DNA from: Bathynomus jamesi
Taxonomy: Eukaryota; Arthropoda; Malacostraca; Isopoda; Cirolanidae
Assembly (NCBI GenBank): GCA_023014485.1
Contig: JAJOZX010001072.1
Span: 888,001 to 952,000, forward strand
DNA: 64,000 bases
Direction: 5' to 3'
Positions 19,897-31,104 of the stretch are shown here, one piece after another (position 1 is the stretch's first letter; the number at the start of each line of letters is the position of its first letter). Both the position numbers and the translations under genes were made by a program. The notes under the pieces are model-generated. The model ran no database searches and was not told the origin of the DNA. It worked only from the letters and a program-made list of their open reading frames with translations.

Positions 19897-22242
19897 ATGG
19901 AATCAGCTTCCCACACACCAGTGTTTCCACAACTAAAACAACATCCTTCTTCACATCAAGGTAGCAACATCCCCTCTTGCAGCAAACCTACACCAACAGC
20001 TTTCCATGCAGCAGCATCTATGCTTTCAAGTTCCCCATGCTATCCAGCAAGGAAAAAATTTGTGATCACAAGGCATTCTAAGCAACATTGTATGTTTGGA
20101 ACTCCTGAGAAGTTCCCTCATAATCTTTTGCCAACTAATTTACAAGTGGCTCGGTATTTTCTCTCGAAGAAATGAAAAATACACCTAATAAGCTAATCAT
20201 CAGACAAATACTAAGGACCTACTAAAACTTTGGCAGCAAGCATCAATCCCCACAGTTCAGGAAAAAGCTGTGTTTCAAAAGGTAGCAAGGTTCATAGAAA
20301 GAGGAGCAACGTTGGTTAGATAAAAAATATCAGTAAAACTAAAAAATTAATGTAAGAATAGTCTCAGTAATTGGTTTGATATATGTGCCTGTAAATGTAA
20401 TTTAAAATCTCATACAGACATAGGATGCAGTGATGATTGTGAAGAAATTCACATAGATTGCATTTGACGGAGAGATTAAAAAGTACCCAAACGAGGAACT
20501 ACAGTTTCTACTTGATCATAGGAGTGATCGTAAAATGTACATATGTAGTGTACTGTAGATGTGCAATTGTGCATGCCACACAAATTTTACGAAAGAGATA
20601 CAAGAGAAGAGGAAGCTCTCAGAACAAGTAAGTAAAGAAAAGAAAACCATCAATCGTTCCACTGAAGTTCAGCCTTTGAGCTTCGTAGAAAATTCTTCAG
20701 ATGAAGACCGTGACAATGGGATAATGGAAACTGAAGACTGTGGTTTTGAAAATATTGGAAGCCAAAGGAGAATGTCTTTGTGGCATGTTACAATGCAGGC
20801 AGATAGATTTGGTGTATTAGATCGTGCTACTGCTGCTATTGCAACTGCAACTTTGATAGACATTATTATGATCACCAAAGAAGATGACCATCTCGTAATA
20901 GACAGTAGTAAAGTGCGGAGAGAAAGAGAAAGACTCCAAAAAACATTGAAAAATGATAAAGTGAATCCTATTACTCCCATATACTTCGATGGTTAAAAGG
21001 ATCAGACTAAGTATAGTGAAAGTCAGTGATAGGTGGTACAGTGAAAAGAAGAGTGAAGAACGCTATCACTATGTCATGATTGCTGGACCAGGTAGAGTGT
21101 ATATTACCCATCAGACACCAGCATCGAGTAAGGCTGCAGACATAGCAAATTCAGTATTATCAGTTATTAAAGAGAGATATCTACAAAATAATATAGTTGT
21201 AATGGGTTGTGATAGCACAAATACCAGCACTGGTTGTAAAGGAGGTGTGATTCATGTTATGGAGAAAGTACTTGGTAGGCCACTTCAGTGGTTCATTTGT
21301 ATGCTTCATACAAATGAATTACCTCTAAGACATATTTTTGAAACACTGGATGGTACAACATCTGGGGCAAGTACTTTTGTTGGTCCTATTAGGAAAGCCA
21401 TTCAGTTTTGCGAAAACAATCCAGTAGTACAATTCAAACCTATAACTAGTGGTACAGAACTATTATATCTGCCACAACACATTGTTGATAATCTTAGTGG
21501 AGATCAGCAGTACTTATATCGCATTATTTCAGCAATCAGAAATGGAACAGTTGACGAACACCTTGCTCATGTAAAGCCAGGTCGTCTTAGTCATGCCAGA
21601 TGGTTAACTCTTGCTAATAGGGTTTGTAGGCTTTATGTTTCAACAATGAAACTAACAAAGAAACTTTACACAATAACACACTTCATTGTGACAAATTATG
21701 GTCCTAATTGGTTTGACATCAAGTGTAGACCTAATTGCGTAGATGGTCGAAGGCATGTGTTTTCTGCTATTAATAGGGTTAAGCATTTGCCTAGAGAACC
21801 AGTAGGAATTGTTGAGAAGTATATATCCAGAAATGCATACTTTGCTCACCCTGAAAATACTCTTCTGGCAATGTATTTTGACTCAGCTAGGGAAAAACGT
21901 AAAAAAGCTGTTAGCAAAATCATGGATATGCGAAATGAGACTGGTCAGAATTTAGAATTGAAAGATTTCAAGGTTCCTAATCTTAATTTTGATGCAAAGG
22001 ACCTGGATGGAATAATTTATTGGAATGATACTAAACTAAGGGAGCCACCTCTTACAATGAAGCTAACAAAAGCACAAATTTTAGCTATTAGAGAAAACGC
22101 ATTGAACATTCCAAATTATTCCAATCATACCCAGAATGTAGAGCGTTGTATTAAATTAGTGACGTATTCTTCAAGTTCGGTATTTGGGTTTGAAGCAGAT
22201 GGTTTTATCAGAACTAGAATGATTTCACGTAGTCTGATGTAG
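19897..22242 (+). pseudogene. Transposase-like gene of an unnamed arthropod family, decayed
   Basis: The recognisable protein runs through several frames: 19897-20171 (N terminus), about 20200-20320 (a KDLLKLWQQ segment), 20559-20990, then 20989-22242 (about 417 residues open). The last block contains GCDSTNTSTG, CMLHTNELPLRH, HARWLTLANRV and HTQNVERCIKLVT. That order (aspartate, C..H, tryptophan block, glutamate) resembles hAT-like RNase H-fold transposases, but I cannot assign a superfamily. At least one stop (TAA near 20994) and several frameshifts occur. An AATAAA signal lies near 22361. No TIRs were recognised. Confidence 0.6.
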
Positions 22243-22789
22243 AAACCAAAAAGGATTTTGATAAAAGTTTGCCTTCTTTATTCGAATAGTTAAGGTTGCT
22301 TTTTGCAGTTACCATTTGTGTACTCATGTGCTGTGTGTTTCTATACTCTATATGTATTTTAATAAAACAAATTAAAAAAATGGTTATGTTTCTTTCCTTG
22401 TTTCTTTATATTCCTTGCAACAAAACACTAAATTCGAAAATGTCATTAATCCAGAAAAGAAAACGTAAATAGAAATTCATTAAACAACCTGAAAATTATT
22501 TGCAGAAGATATATTTTTAAGTTTAGTGTTGGTTATATCTATTTGTTTCCCCAAAAACATAGCCAAGACTCAGTTATAAACCACCGTGAGCCCAGTTACG
22601 ACACCCATTTCATATTTTGGAAAAATTGGGGCAATTCAAGATATTCTAGAATATTACTACAGTTTTCGTTGTGTTTCCTAGTTAAAACCACAATATAATT
22701 TCAGAGTGCCAAAAGGGAAAGAAAACTTTTGTCTGGTTTCACTCCGCCCTAATACTTACTGCATACTTTAGGTGAGTTCGAAGGACGGT
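22243..22789. other. Spacer, nothing recognised
   Basis: AT-rich sequence with the presumed poly(A) signal of the upstream pseudogene near 22361. There is no coding signal up to the 3' end of the minus-strand retrotransposon. Confidence 0.5.
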
Positions 22790-24330
22790 TCAGGATCGAC
22801 CTACGATCGACCCCTCTACAGCATCCCACCTCATTTTCTGGATTTGGTGAAGGAGAGAATTGCTGTCTGATCTCCTCCTGCCCTCGTAGCCAGCCACGCA
22901 TGGCTGGTCAGGGACTTTGCACAGGAATCTGTCCAGCTGGTTCTTGAAGTTATTCAGGACAGTGTGCTGGAGATTCCCTACTTCTTTTGGTAGGACATTG
23001 AAAAGCTTTGGGCCTCTTATTGCGAGGGTATTTTCCATCCTCGTTTTCATGGCCCCTTGTCCCACCGCAGTTGGGACCGTACAAAATCTGCCTCTTCTCT
23101 CATTCCAGTTTATTTGTATTTCATTTCTAAGGTTAGGGACAGAGACCTCAAGTATTTTCCATATGTATATTATTGTGTACCGCTCGCGCCTTCTTTCGAG
23201 AGAGTAGGGTTTCAGTGATTTTAGTCGTAGTCAAGACCAGTAGTCTTCACCTTCCGTTTCCTCTATCTTAGATGTAAAAGTCTTTTGTATCGATTCAATG
23301 TTTGCAATGTCTCGTTTCCTGTATGGGCTTGTGAGTACTGAGCAATACTCAATTAATTATTGGTAGGACTAGACTCTTCCATAATTTGAGCATGATGTTT
23401 GCTTTTCTGCTGCGGAAGCTCCTCCAGATGATTCCCATTATTTTTCTAGCCGTTGTAATTTTGATGTTATAGTGCTTTCTGAATTCTACATCCGACGACA
23501 TTATTACTCCAAGATCCCTGACTTGTGGATTTGGTGTTATCCGTTTGGCTTGCAGAGTTTTGTACCCTTTTTTCTGCAGCTCCTTGTTATTACCATATCT
23601 TAGAAGTTGGAAATTTTCTTCGTTGAACTTCATATTGTTGTCTTCTGCCCACTGGAATAATGTTTCAATGTCGTTTTGTAATCTTTCTATGTCACCTTCG
23701 TTCAATATTTCGTTGCATATCTTTGTGTCATCTGCGAAACGTGGTACAATACTGTCATTGATATCTGCATCAATATCTGCAATCATTATTATGAATGGCA
23801 AGGGAGCTAGTACTGTCCCTTGTGGGGCAGAGCTCTCTACTTCCAAGACTTCCGATTTTACTCCATTTACCACCACTCTGTGTTCTTTGCGTCAAGAAAT
23901 TAAATATCCATCTTCCCAGCTTTCCAGTAATTCTTGTATTCTTAAGTTTATATGCTATAATTCCATGGTCACATTTATTGAAGGCTTTAGCAAAGTCAGT
24001 ATAGATTACATCTATGTTTTGTCCTCGACACAGTGTTTCCAACATTTTCTCCTGGTGGTCTAATAGCTGTGATAGGCATGATCTTTTCTTGTAGGTAGTA
24101 GTAGTTTCGCTTCTAATTATACGTTCAAAGCACTTCATAAGGTGTGAGATGAGAGCTACCGGCCGATAATTCTTGGGCATTGCTGTGTTACCACCTTTGA
24201 ATAAAGGGGCAGTATTCGCGTTCTTTAATGGCGGTGGAATTTGTCCTGTGTCGAGTGATTTCCGCCATAGTAAGTATAGCGGTTTGGCAATACTCTCTTT
24301 ACATTTCTTCAGAAATGTGGCATTCTATGT
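22790..24330 (-). pseudogene. Reverse transcriptase and C-terminal domain of the CR1/Jockey-like element
   Basis: The RT blocks are NYRPVALISHLMKCFERII, DFAKAFNKCDH, a SAPQGTVLAPLPF block and FADDTKI, the catalytic F/YADD box. They are spread over two frames that overlap near 23770-23876. LRYGNNKELQ and VRDLGVIMSSD follow. The C-terminal tail (23065-22790) is separated by a decayed stretch. Domain order and motifs are clear; at least three disabling changes are visible. Confidence 0.8.
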
Positions 24331-24818
24331 GTCTGGCCATGGTGCCAAATTGTTCGCATCTGTGATAGAGCCTTAATTACATCTTCTAAAACCTCAAAGT
24401 CCATTAATAGGTTTGTGCCAGAATTTGTCCTTGGCTGATTTGTATCAATGTCGAAAAATACATCTGCGTTTTCTACTTTCATCTCGGACTTTGGGGTGCT
24501 AAACACAGTTAAATTGTTCCTTAAGCAGTTCGCTCATTTTTTTCGGGGTCATTTGTGTGTTTCGCCTCCCCGTCTATCAACGATCCAATACTCTCTTTGC
24601 ACTGAATTTTCGTTTTCGCAAAAGTGTAGAGGTATTTTGGGTTATTTTTTATGTTTTCTGCTACCTTGTTTTCCTCCTCGTTTGTCTTATGTATGAATGC
24701 TTGCTTTTGGTCCATTTCTATTTCGCTTAGTTTCCTCTCCAGTTTGAGTCTTCTTGCACCAGTTTTGCATCTGTGGAGATGTTGTCTAAATATTGTCCTG
24801 ATTTTTCTCTCGAGCTTG

Positions 24819-25742
24819 CTACGTTTTCTCTTGTCTCTTTGGAACATGCTTCAGTAATATTGGTTTGGTTTCAGAGTGCATTATACCTAGTATTTGTTCT
24901 GGAGTCTTCTTGTGAAGTAGTAATTCCCAATTTACCTCCTTTAAATCTTTATTTACACTTTCCCAATCTACTTTATTTGAATTTATGTTTAAGCCTTCAA
25001 ATAGTCCTTCTGCCTCTCTGGGATGCGTTTTCGGACCTCTGGGTGCTAACTTCAATTGTATATCGATTAGGTTATGGTCGGAGAAATTTGTGTGCGTTAC
25101 CTTTTTATTTATTATTATCTCATTGTTATTTGTCAAAATTAAATCCAAAACGTTCTCTTTCCTAGTGGCTTCACAGATTTCCTGAGTAAGGGCTTAATGT
25201 TCCATCATATCTAATAGCATTATTGCTTGGGTTCTATCATCTTTTATAATGTTGCCATGAAACTTCTCGACATATATGACTTCGTCATTTTTCTTCCATG
25301 TTATGAATGAGAAATTAAAATCTCCCCAAATTAGAATATTTGCTGCTGAAGTTTCAAGTAATTTTAACATGTTTTCTATTTCATTAGTGGCAAATTGGAA
25401 TGAACTTTTTGTGGTGTTTGGTGGTCTGTAGATGCCCATAATGGTTAGGTTCAGTTCTTTTACTTCTAATATAATAACTTCGACTGTGCTGTTTGATTTG
25501 TTTACCTTCCCCTCACATGTGTATGTGTTTTTCACGCAGATACAACACCCTCCCCCTCGTCTAGCCACTCTATCTGCTCTGTATATGTTGTAGTCCAGCA
25601 ATGCTATTTCAGTATTCTTGATGCAGTTTTCACAGCTTTTTTCGCACTTATGTAAGTGTGTTTCCGTTAGGCATATGATATCTATGCTGATTTCCGTAGC
25701 TAAATTTTGCAAGTATTGTAATTTGCAGTCTGCATTGTCCAT
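24819..25742 (-). pseudogene. APE-like endonuclease domain of the CR1/Jockey-like element
   Basis: The frame from 25742 shows the endonuclease landmarks LTETH, the RRGGG loop, YRPP and WGDFN. A stop near 25194 and a shift separate the end of the domain at 25148 onward (LDLILTNN, FSDHNLI), which carries the SDH catalytic motif. The enzyme nicks the target to start target-primed reverse transcription. Nearly all key motifs survive; the breaks make it inactive. Confidence 0.8.
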
Positions 25743-26086
25743 ATAGAGGCCTTGTCTATTTGTGTATAATACATTTACCGGGTTTCTAATCTTCGTGTTC
25801 GATTTTCCTAAATGATGGTCATTTCCTGGTCAATGTCGGTTCCTGTTTGGTGCTATTGGTTGGGCCGCTGCATTTGGGAGTATTGGGGTTGCGACCTGTG
25901 ATACCACTGTGGTTGTTGTATTATTGGTGGGTGGTGTTGAATAGGAGGGTGATGTGCGTATGATGTGCGTAATGTTGTGGTGCATATATTTGCGGCGTTC
26001 TGTCTTTCCTTGTTAGAAGGGCAAGCTGTGCTTTTATTACCCTCATTTCTTCTAAAAAATATGTTTCATTACTCTTGTTATTACTT

Positions 26087-26898
26087 CTATGTCGAATATG
26101 ATCTGTTCTTTCCCGTTCTCTTCTTTGCGTACCCTTTATGTGAAAATACAGACACTATATTCAGGCATTTTTTCTCCGTAATTGACTGTCTGCACATACG
26201 AGGGTGAAAAAAGTTGCAGTTTGGTCCGTACCTGCATTTCCCATTCCTCATCATATAGAAGCATTTTTGGGGGGTGATTGTATATGCAGTTTGAGCCATA
26301 TTTGCACGAACCTGTTTTATAATATTCGCATATGGCCCGTCGTTTAAATTCCCCTTAAGTATTATGTGATTCAATTTCCTTCTTCTGCTCCGCCACCACC
26401 TTTTCCCAACTCAGTGGTTTTTTTTTTCTTCGGCGTGTATTTCGTATCTCCTTCTTTTGCCGTGGGTATTTCTTTATCTGAGGCTGCTTTCTTCCCTCCC
26501 TGTAGTGTGTTGTCCATCTCATTTTCGTTTCCGGTTGTGCCGGCGTTTTCTGTTGTTTCCTGGTTTTCTGTCGGTAAAACTACTGTACTTGATTCTTCTA
26601 TTTCAACATTTTGTATTCCCCTTTGTACTAATTTCCTATTGTCTTCCATGCACTTGACGCACAAGAAATCATAAAGGCCTATGATTTTGTTATTTATTAT
26701 ATTTATCATTTTCCTGTCTTTTATGCTTTCATAGTGTTTAAAGGTATTGCACAGAATGCATTTTAAGCCCGAGGTCTGGTCTGCTTCATTTTTGCAATCA
26801 CAGAACTGATGTGCAGCGCACTCTATTAAACATAATCCAGCTCTATTCAGTTTTCTGACTTTACGGCAATTTATATATTTCTTCATATTTTTTGCCAT
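26087..26898 (-). pseudogene. Retrotransposon ORF1 with cysteine-rich domain and tandem CCCH fingers
   Basis: The ATG at 26898 opens a frame with a PHD-like cysteine/histidine series (CAAHQFCDC, CILCNTFKHYE, CVKC), then a low-complexity acidic and basic linker rich in E, T and K. After a frame change near 26371, two C-x7/8-C-x5-C-x3-H zinc fingers follow (the first at about 26290-26340, the second at about 26215-26270). They lie in different frames because of a one-base shift in the C/A run near 26268. CCCH fingers usually bind RNA, so this is a plausible RNA-binding ORF1. The association is unusual for this class. Confidence 0.6.
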
Positions 26899-27282
26899 TC
26901 TTCTCAAATTTCTCTCGATAACTCGACCTTCGTTTCATGGCTCTTCTAAATTGTGTCTGACCTTTTTCCCTCTATAGGTCTAATGTACAAATCTCAGGAG
27001 CTGTTTTTTCGTTCGAAGTGTTTTCAATTTATGCTTCAATTGATGTTTTTTCTTTGTGCAAGTTATATGCCACCGGCTTTCACTTAATAAATTATTATCA
27101 CAAATTCACTGGTATTTAACACACACACACACACTGGTATTAGATAGAATTTACCGCTGAACTTATAAACACTAGTTATTTCGATATTATACAGAGCGGA
27201 AACAAAACATCTCTACACCACGAGGTAGAAACACAATCTAATATAATTAATATATACAACCTAAAATATATATATATTACAG
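26899..27282. other. Probable 5' leader of the retrotransposon and (AC)n
   Basis: T-rich DNA upstream of ORF1 that may be the element's 5' UTR, then an (AC)n tract near 27119-27135. Nothing else was recognised. Confidence 0.4.
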
Positions 27283-27392
27283 AAAAATTGTGAAATGAGT
27301 GTTCATGAAATCTCTGAAATTTTCAGTAATTTCGCGTAATTACTCTTTATTCAGGGACTTCACGAAGTTACTGAAATACTTATACTCGTGTG
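27283..27392. repeat. Direct repeat copy A (about 110 bp)
   Basis: This segment, with AATTTTCAGTAATTTCGCG and TTATTCAGGGACTTCA, recurs in direct orientation at 28519-28622. Both copies follow an (AT)n tract. The pair brackets the hAT-like MITE and the Penelope-like element between them. Confidence 0.7.
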
Positions 27393-27411
27393 TATATATA
27401 TATATAGATAT

Positions 27412-27880
27412 TAGTGGTGGACCGGATATCCGCATCCGCATCATTTTTAACATCCGCACTTCTGACTACAGATATTACCTCTAATAAATTATGCAATTTA
27501 CAATTAAATTAGCTTATAAAGTAGCTTATAAGGCCCAGTCATGCACATTTCATGTAAAGTATTAATTATTAATGAACAAACAAATATATAAACCTCAAAT
27601 TATAAATACCTGGTAACACAGAAAATTGAATGAAACTTCTTTTATTGAATTTTCTGTGGCTGAAACTCTTGAGAAAGTTATTATTTTTATCATAATGAAA
27701 ACATTAATATTAATTTTAATTCTTATGCATTGCATGCCACGAAATTTGAAAAATTATGTCATATATTCATAATTCTATATTATATTGATAGATTAACTAA
27801 ATACCCGCATCCTCGGATATTGAAATTAAAGATCCGCATCCGCATCCGCAGATGTTGAGAAACTGACATCCGGTCCACCA

Positions 27881-27883
<3 letters not shown>
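27412..27883. mobile_element. hAT-like MITE
   Basis: Terminal inverted repeats TAGTGGTGGACCGGAT start at 27412 and end complementary at 27883. Sub-terminal CCGCATC hexamer-like repeats lie on both sides. The interior is AT-rich and non-coding. The flanks are AT repeats, so an 8-bp target duplication cannot be read reliably. Confidence 0.65.
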
Positions 27884-27923
<40 letters not shown>

Positions 27924-28049
27924 GATGAATTTCACAATTAAACACGTGAAATGAATGAATGATGCAAACCCACAAGGAAAAAGAAAAATGATTCCAAGGC
28001 CTTTCGTGTATTCACAAGTGCACCTTGTATAGAATGTGAAAACATGTGA

Positions 28050-28349
28050 AGTATACAATGTAACTTGATATACATAAGCAAAACGGGTAAAACGTTAGAT
28101 ATTAGGGTAAAACAGCATAAATATGCGTGCAGAACAGCAAATAATTCTAATGCATTGTTTAACCATATGTATAGATGTAATCATGTATTAAGTGGGATAG
28201 CTTTCGTTAAAAACACAGATATAATCGAAAGGAATATTCTAGAATGTGCATTTATCCATTTTAAAAATAATTTCAATAACAGTGCGGGAATGTATAAAAT
28301 TGACAATATCCTGTTAAAATACCTTTTCCCTCTAATCAACTCTTGTTAA
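28050..28349 (+). pseudogene. GIY-YIG endonuclease fragment of a Penelope-like element
   Basis: The frame begins within CNLIYISKTGKTLDIR and continues to a stop after LINSC. IYISKTGKT corresponds to the YIG..T block of GIY-YIG nucleases, and the downstream NALFNHM and NILECAFI segments match the larger copy at 31.6-32.8 kb. The first GIY strand and all reverse transcriptase are missing. In intact Penelope elements this domain nicks DNA for retrotransposition. Confidence 0.7.
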
Positions 28350-28417
28350 TCTTGTGTTAATCTTTTTGTTTTTCTGTCTTGTTGTATATATTTTTGGTCA
28401 TCTTGCCTCCACCCTTC

Positions 28418-28463
28418 ATACCCTGACGAGGTGTACTTTTGAATACACGAAAGGCCTTGGAAT
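28418..28463 (+). ncRNA. Hammerhead ribozyme motif in a Penelope-like tail
   Basis: Core CTGACGAG at 28423-28430, stem II GTGTA/TACAC with loop CTTTTGAA, GAAA, self-complementary AGGCCT, then GGAAT. Stem I (ATACC with GGAAT) has a mismatch compared with the copy at 1156-1201, so folding is likely weaker. A decayed inverted partner at about 27985-28030 (minus) keeps GAAAGGCC but lacks the CTGA core. Confidence 0.6.
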
Positions 28464-28518
28464 CATTTTTCTTTTTCCTTGTGAGTTTGCATCATATATA
28501 TATATATATATATAATTA

Positions 28519-28710
28519 CGGTAAAATTGTGAATGAGTGATTTCATGAAATCTCTAAAATTTTCAGTAATTTCGCGTAATTACTCTTTATTCAGGGACTT
28601 CAGGAAGTTACTGAAATACTTCAGACTTTCACCTATCCTAACCTAATTTCCTGAACTCCCTGAGTGAAACAATAATTACGCGAAATCACTTGTTTCACAA
28701 TCTTACTCTA
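28519..28710. repeat. Direct repeat copy B with a local inverted repeat
   Basis: 28519-28622 repeats 27283-27392. Its TTTCGCGTAATTA..TTCAGGGACTTCAGGAA part is then inverted at about 28650-28705, giving an imperfect hairpin of about 150 bases. No coding capacity. Confidence 0.65.
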
Positions 28711-28983
28711 ACTACTCGTATATACGAGTATAGAGTGCCCTACGGATCACCAATTTGGTGTGACCAAGAAAATAGGCTTATTATCATATAACACTGGACT
28801 ACAAAATCGAACTTTTTTCTCTCATCAAAGATGTATACACACCTTTTTAGACCAGTTTTGTACGCTGATTCTACATCTGTTTTCGGCTTTCCTCTAGCAC
28901 ATCTAGTTATCGAAATATGACTGGTGTTAGCACAACTTATCATAAAAGTACAACTTTATTCATAAAAAGAAATGTACACCAAC
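28711..28983. other. Spacer, nothing recognised
   Basis: Unassigned sequence between the hairpin repeat and the minus-strand gene copy. It may be the 3' UTR of that copy; no AATAAA in minus orientation was identified with confidence. Confidence 0.35.
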
Positions 28984-30642
28984 CTAAAAACGTTGCGAGT
29001 ACGATTTTCTTTTGTAAACCTTGTCCGGATCGTCGCGGTACAACATCCAGCAGTAGTTTGCCAGCATACTTTCGTTCCAGAAACCTTGGTAGCGATTTTT
29101 CATTGACTGGATGTCTTGATGGAAGCGTTGCCCCTGTTCGTTACTCACTGCGTCAAGGTTTTCGGGAAAAAAATCTAGATACGAATATAAAAAATGTATT
29201 TTCAAGGACATGCGACAACCTATTTCTTGATATGCATCGAGCAGTTTCTGAATTCCATCTTTGTATGCGGGAGACTTGTGGTTACCCAAGAAGTTTCCAC
29301 AAATCTGTTTGAAAACCTACCATACTTTTAATTTTAAGGCACTGAGGCTTTCTTCAAAGCATTCATCCTGCAGAACCTCCCTGATTTGGGGCCCCACAAA
29401 GATTCCCTCCTTCAATTTCGCAGCACTGATGTTTGCAAATTTCTCAACAAGGTTTCGAAACCCTCTCGAATTCGCCTTACCCACCGCTTTCACAAAATTT
29501 GTCACAGGAAAATCTTCTTTGGATCAATTAAAGGAACACACTGGAAACTGCCTGTTCTGGCTCGTATTTGCTTCTTTGATGCTACTCACGTCTGATATAA
29601 TGATCCGCAGTAGCACGGCTTTCCCAAAGGCATAGGAAACAACAGTATTTCGTGAACCCTCCTTGCATGCCCATTAACATATCAATGACTTTGAGATCAC
29701 CACAGATATTCCATTGATGAATGCTGTATTGCATTGCTTCGAGTAGTATATTCATGTTATCGTACGTCTCCTTTAGATGAACGGAATGGGCGATCGGGAT
29801 GGACGGCTTTAAGTTCCCGTTAAGCAGGAGAACCGCTTTCAGGCTTCGCTGTGAGGAATCAATGAAGAGGCGCCACTCAGATGGTGTGTGTACCTGTGAC
29901 AAGTTCTCGAAAAGTCCATTAATATCATGGCAATAGCAGAGCGGACCGTCTACTGTAAAGAATGTCGCTAAATCATGGTTTCGTTTTCGATAGTGACACA
30001 CTCGGACGTTCTTCTCAAGTAAGTGTTTCTGCTTGAGTCTCGAGGAGAGAAGTTCTGATTTCTCTTTGGAGAGGCTAGGTCTCTAATGAGGTCATTCAAC
30101 TCGTTTTGGGTAAGCCTCTCCGGCTCCAATTGCTCTTCGTCCGGTGTGTAGTCAAGATCGGCCGAAGGTCCCGCGTCTCCGCCAATCGCACCTTCGTCGG
30201 ATTCCCTTTCGTCTTCTAAAGAATCGAGTCCATGCTGTGGAGGTACCGGAATCGGCATCGTGTCATCGTGAGGGATCGGTCTGATAGCGGAGTCTATGTT
30301 CGGATAAACGATGTTATGCTTGCTCTTCACGGAGAATCCAGTTATGTTAACATTGCAAAAGTAACAATCGCCATGATGGTCTCTCAGCTCCCTCCATATC
30401 ATGGGTATAGCGAACGGCATCGACATTTTCCTTTGGTTCAACCAGTCACGTAATCCATTCGAACAAGCGCTACAGATAACTTGTGGCGCCCACGCCTTAT
30501 CTTGGTCGCCTAGTGGACAGCCGAAGTATAACCAGTAAGTTTTTGGAAGATCCATCGTGATTGTACGCCATTGTGATTTAGTCGCGAACGAGCCGCACAC
30601 GTAACAGAAATTGTCGGGTTGATTTTTACATTTTCGAGGCAT
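28984..30642 (-). pseudogene. Second, intronless copy of the cysteine-rich transposase-like family
   Basis: The ATG at 30642 starts MPRKCKNQPDNFC, matching the gene at 2618. No intron exists at the PM/IW junction, where the other copy has one. The frame is open to about 30060, shifts, and resumes at 30001-29582 (LFIDSSQRSLKAVLL, GDLKV, a C-x2-C pair in the CFLCLWESR block). A deletion near 29515-29585 and a stop near 29317 follow, then 29289-28984 (NEQGQRFHQD, NYCWML). Conserved D, D and E in LFIDSS, GDLK and NEQG, with C-x2-C after the second aspartate, fit an RNase H-fold D-D-E transposase. That is inference, and no TIRs were found. Confidence 0.65.
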
Positions 30643-30989
30643 GATGATCGATGAGTGGGTTGATGTAAATCACCTAAAAAAATAAAATGTGTAAGTGGGT
30701 GACAAAAAACAAAACAAAGCACAACACACAACTAGACATGTGACTGTTACGCCAAAGAATAAAAGGGTGTACATGTGCAACGTTTGGAAATTTGTGGCCA
30801 ACAACTGCTCTCACCTAAAACACCACAAGACAACTTGCGGAAAGCCTAAGTTGAAACGACAAAATGCCATACATGAGGGTACAGAAACGGTAAAGCAAAA
30901 ACCTACACCTAAGCTGCAACGACAAAATACTCCGCTACATGTATAAAGAACGCATATTACAGTATATATTATATATAGTATTATATTAT

Positions 30990-31020
<31 letters not shown>
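30643..31020. other. Spacer with AT microsatellite
   Basis: Presumed 5' flank of the minus-strand gene, with a K-rich chance reading frame, then (AT)n from about 30960. No TATA and heat-shock-like boxes comparable to 2205-2300 were seen. Confidence 0.4.
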
Positions 31021-31027
<7 letters not shown>

Positions 31028-31061
31028 AGCAAACAACCACAGGGAAAAGGAAAAGGAAACA

Positions 31062-31104
31062 CGAAGTCCGAGCGCTTTCGTGATATATTCACATCTTCAA
31101 GGAG
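31062..31104 (-). ncRNA. Hammerhead-like motif, left terminal repeat of Penelope-like element
   Basis: On the minus strand: CTTGAAGA core-like, stem II GTGA/TCAC, GAAA, self-complementary AGCGCT, then C and GGAC. The architecture equals the 28.4-kb motif, including the short palindromic stem III. The first core segment deviates from CTGANGA by an extra T (or a C-to-T change), so catalysis is doubtful. Confidence 0.45.

Larger units (their letters stand above)
22790..26898 (-). mobile_element. CR1/Jockey-group non-LTR retrotransposon, nearly full length, decayed
   Basis: The order on the minus strand is ORF1 with cysteine-rich and CCCH zinc fingers (26898 to about 26087), APE-type endonuclease (25742 to about 24980), linker, reverse transcriptase (about 24330-23350) and a conserved C-terminal tail (23065-22790). 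Several frameshifts and stops split the frames. The C-terminal NSLLHQIQKMR segment is of a kind common in CR1-like elements. The 3' side ends near 22790 without a clear poly(A) tail. Confidence 0.85.
27921..28500 (+). mobile_element. Short Penelope-like element with inverted terminal segments
   Basis: Left, 27930-28035 (minus orientation), and right, 28385-28495 (plus), are inverted copies of the hammerhead-bearing tail. Between them lies the 3' end of the Penelope ORF, the GIY-YIG endonuclease. The left copy has lost the CTGACGAG core; the right copy keeps it. The reverse transcriptase is absent, so the copy is severely 5'-truncated. Confidence 0.75.

Noticed and set aside
23545..24063. 172-residue plus-strand frame
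   Set aside because: Opposite-strand shadow of the retrotransposon reverse transcriptase, which has clear motifs on the minus strand.
27985..28030. A third functional hammerhead on the minus strand
   Set aside because: GAAAGGCC and part of stem II remain but the CTGACGAG core is lost, so it is treated as a dead partner of the motif at 28418-28463.
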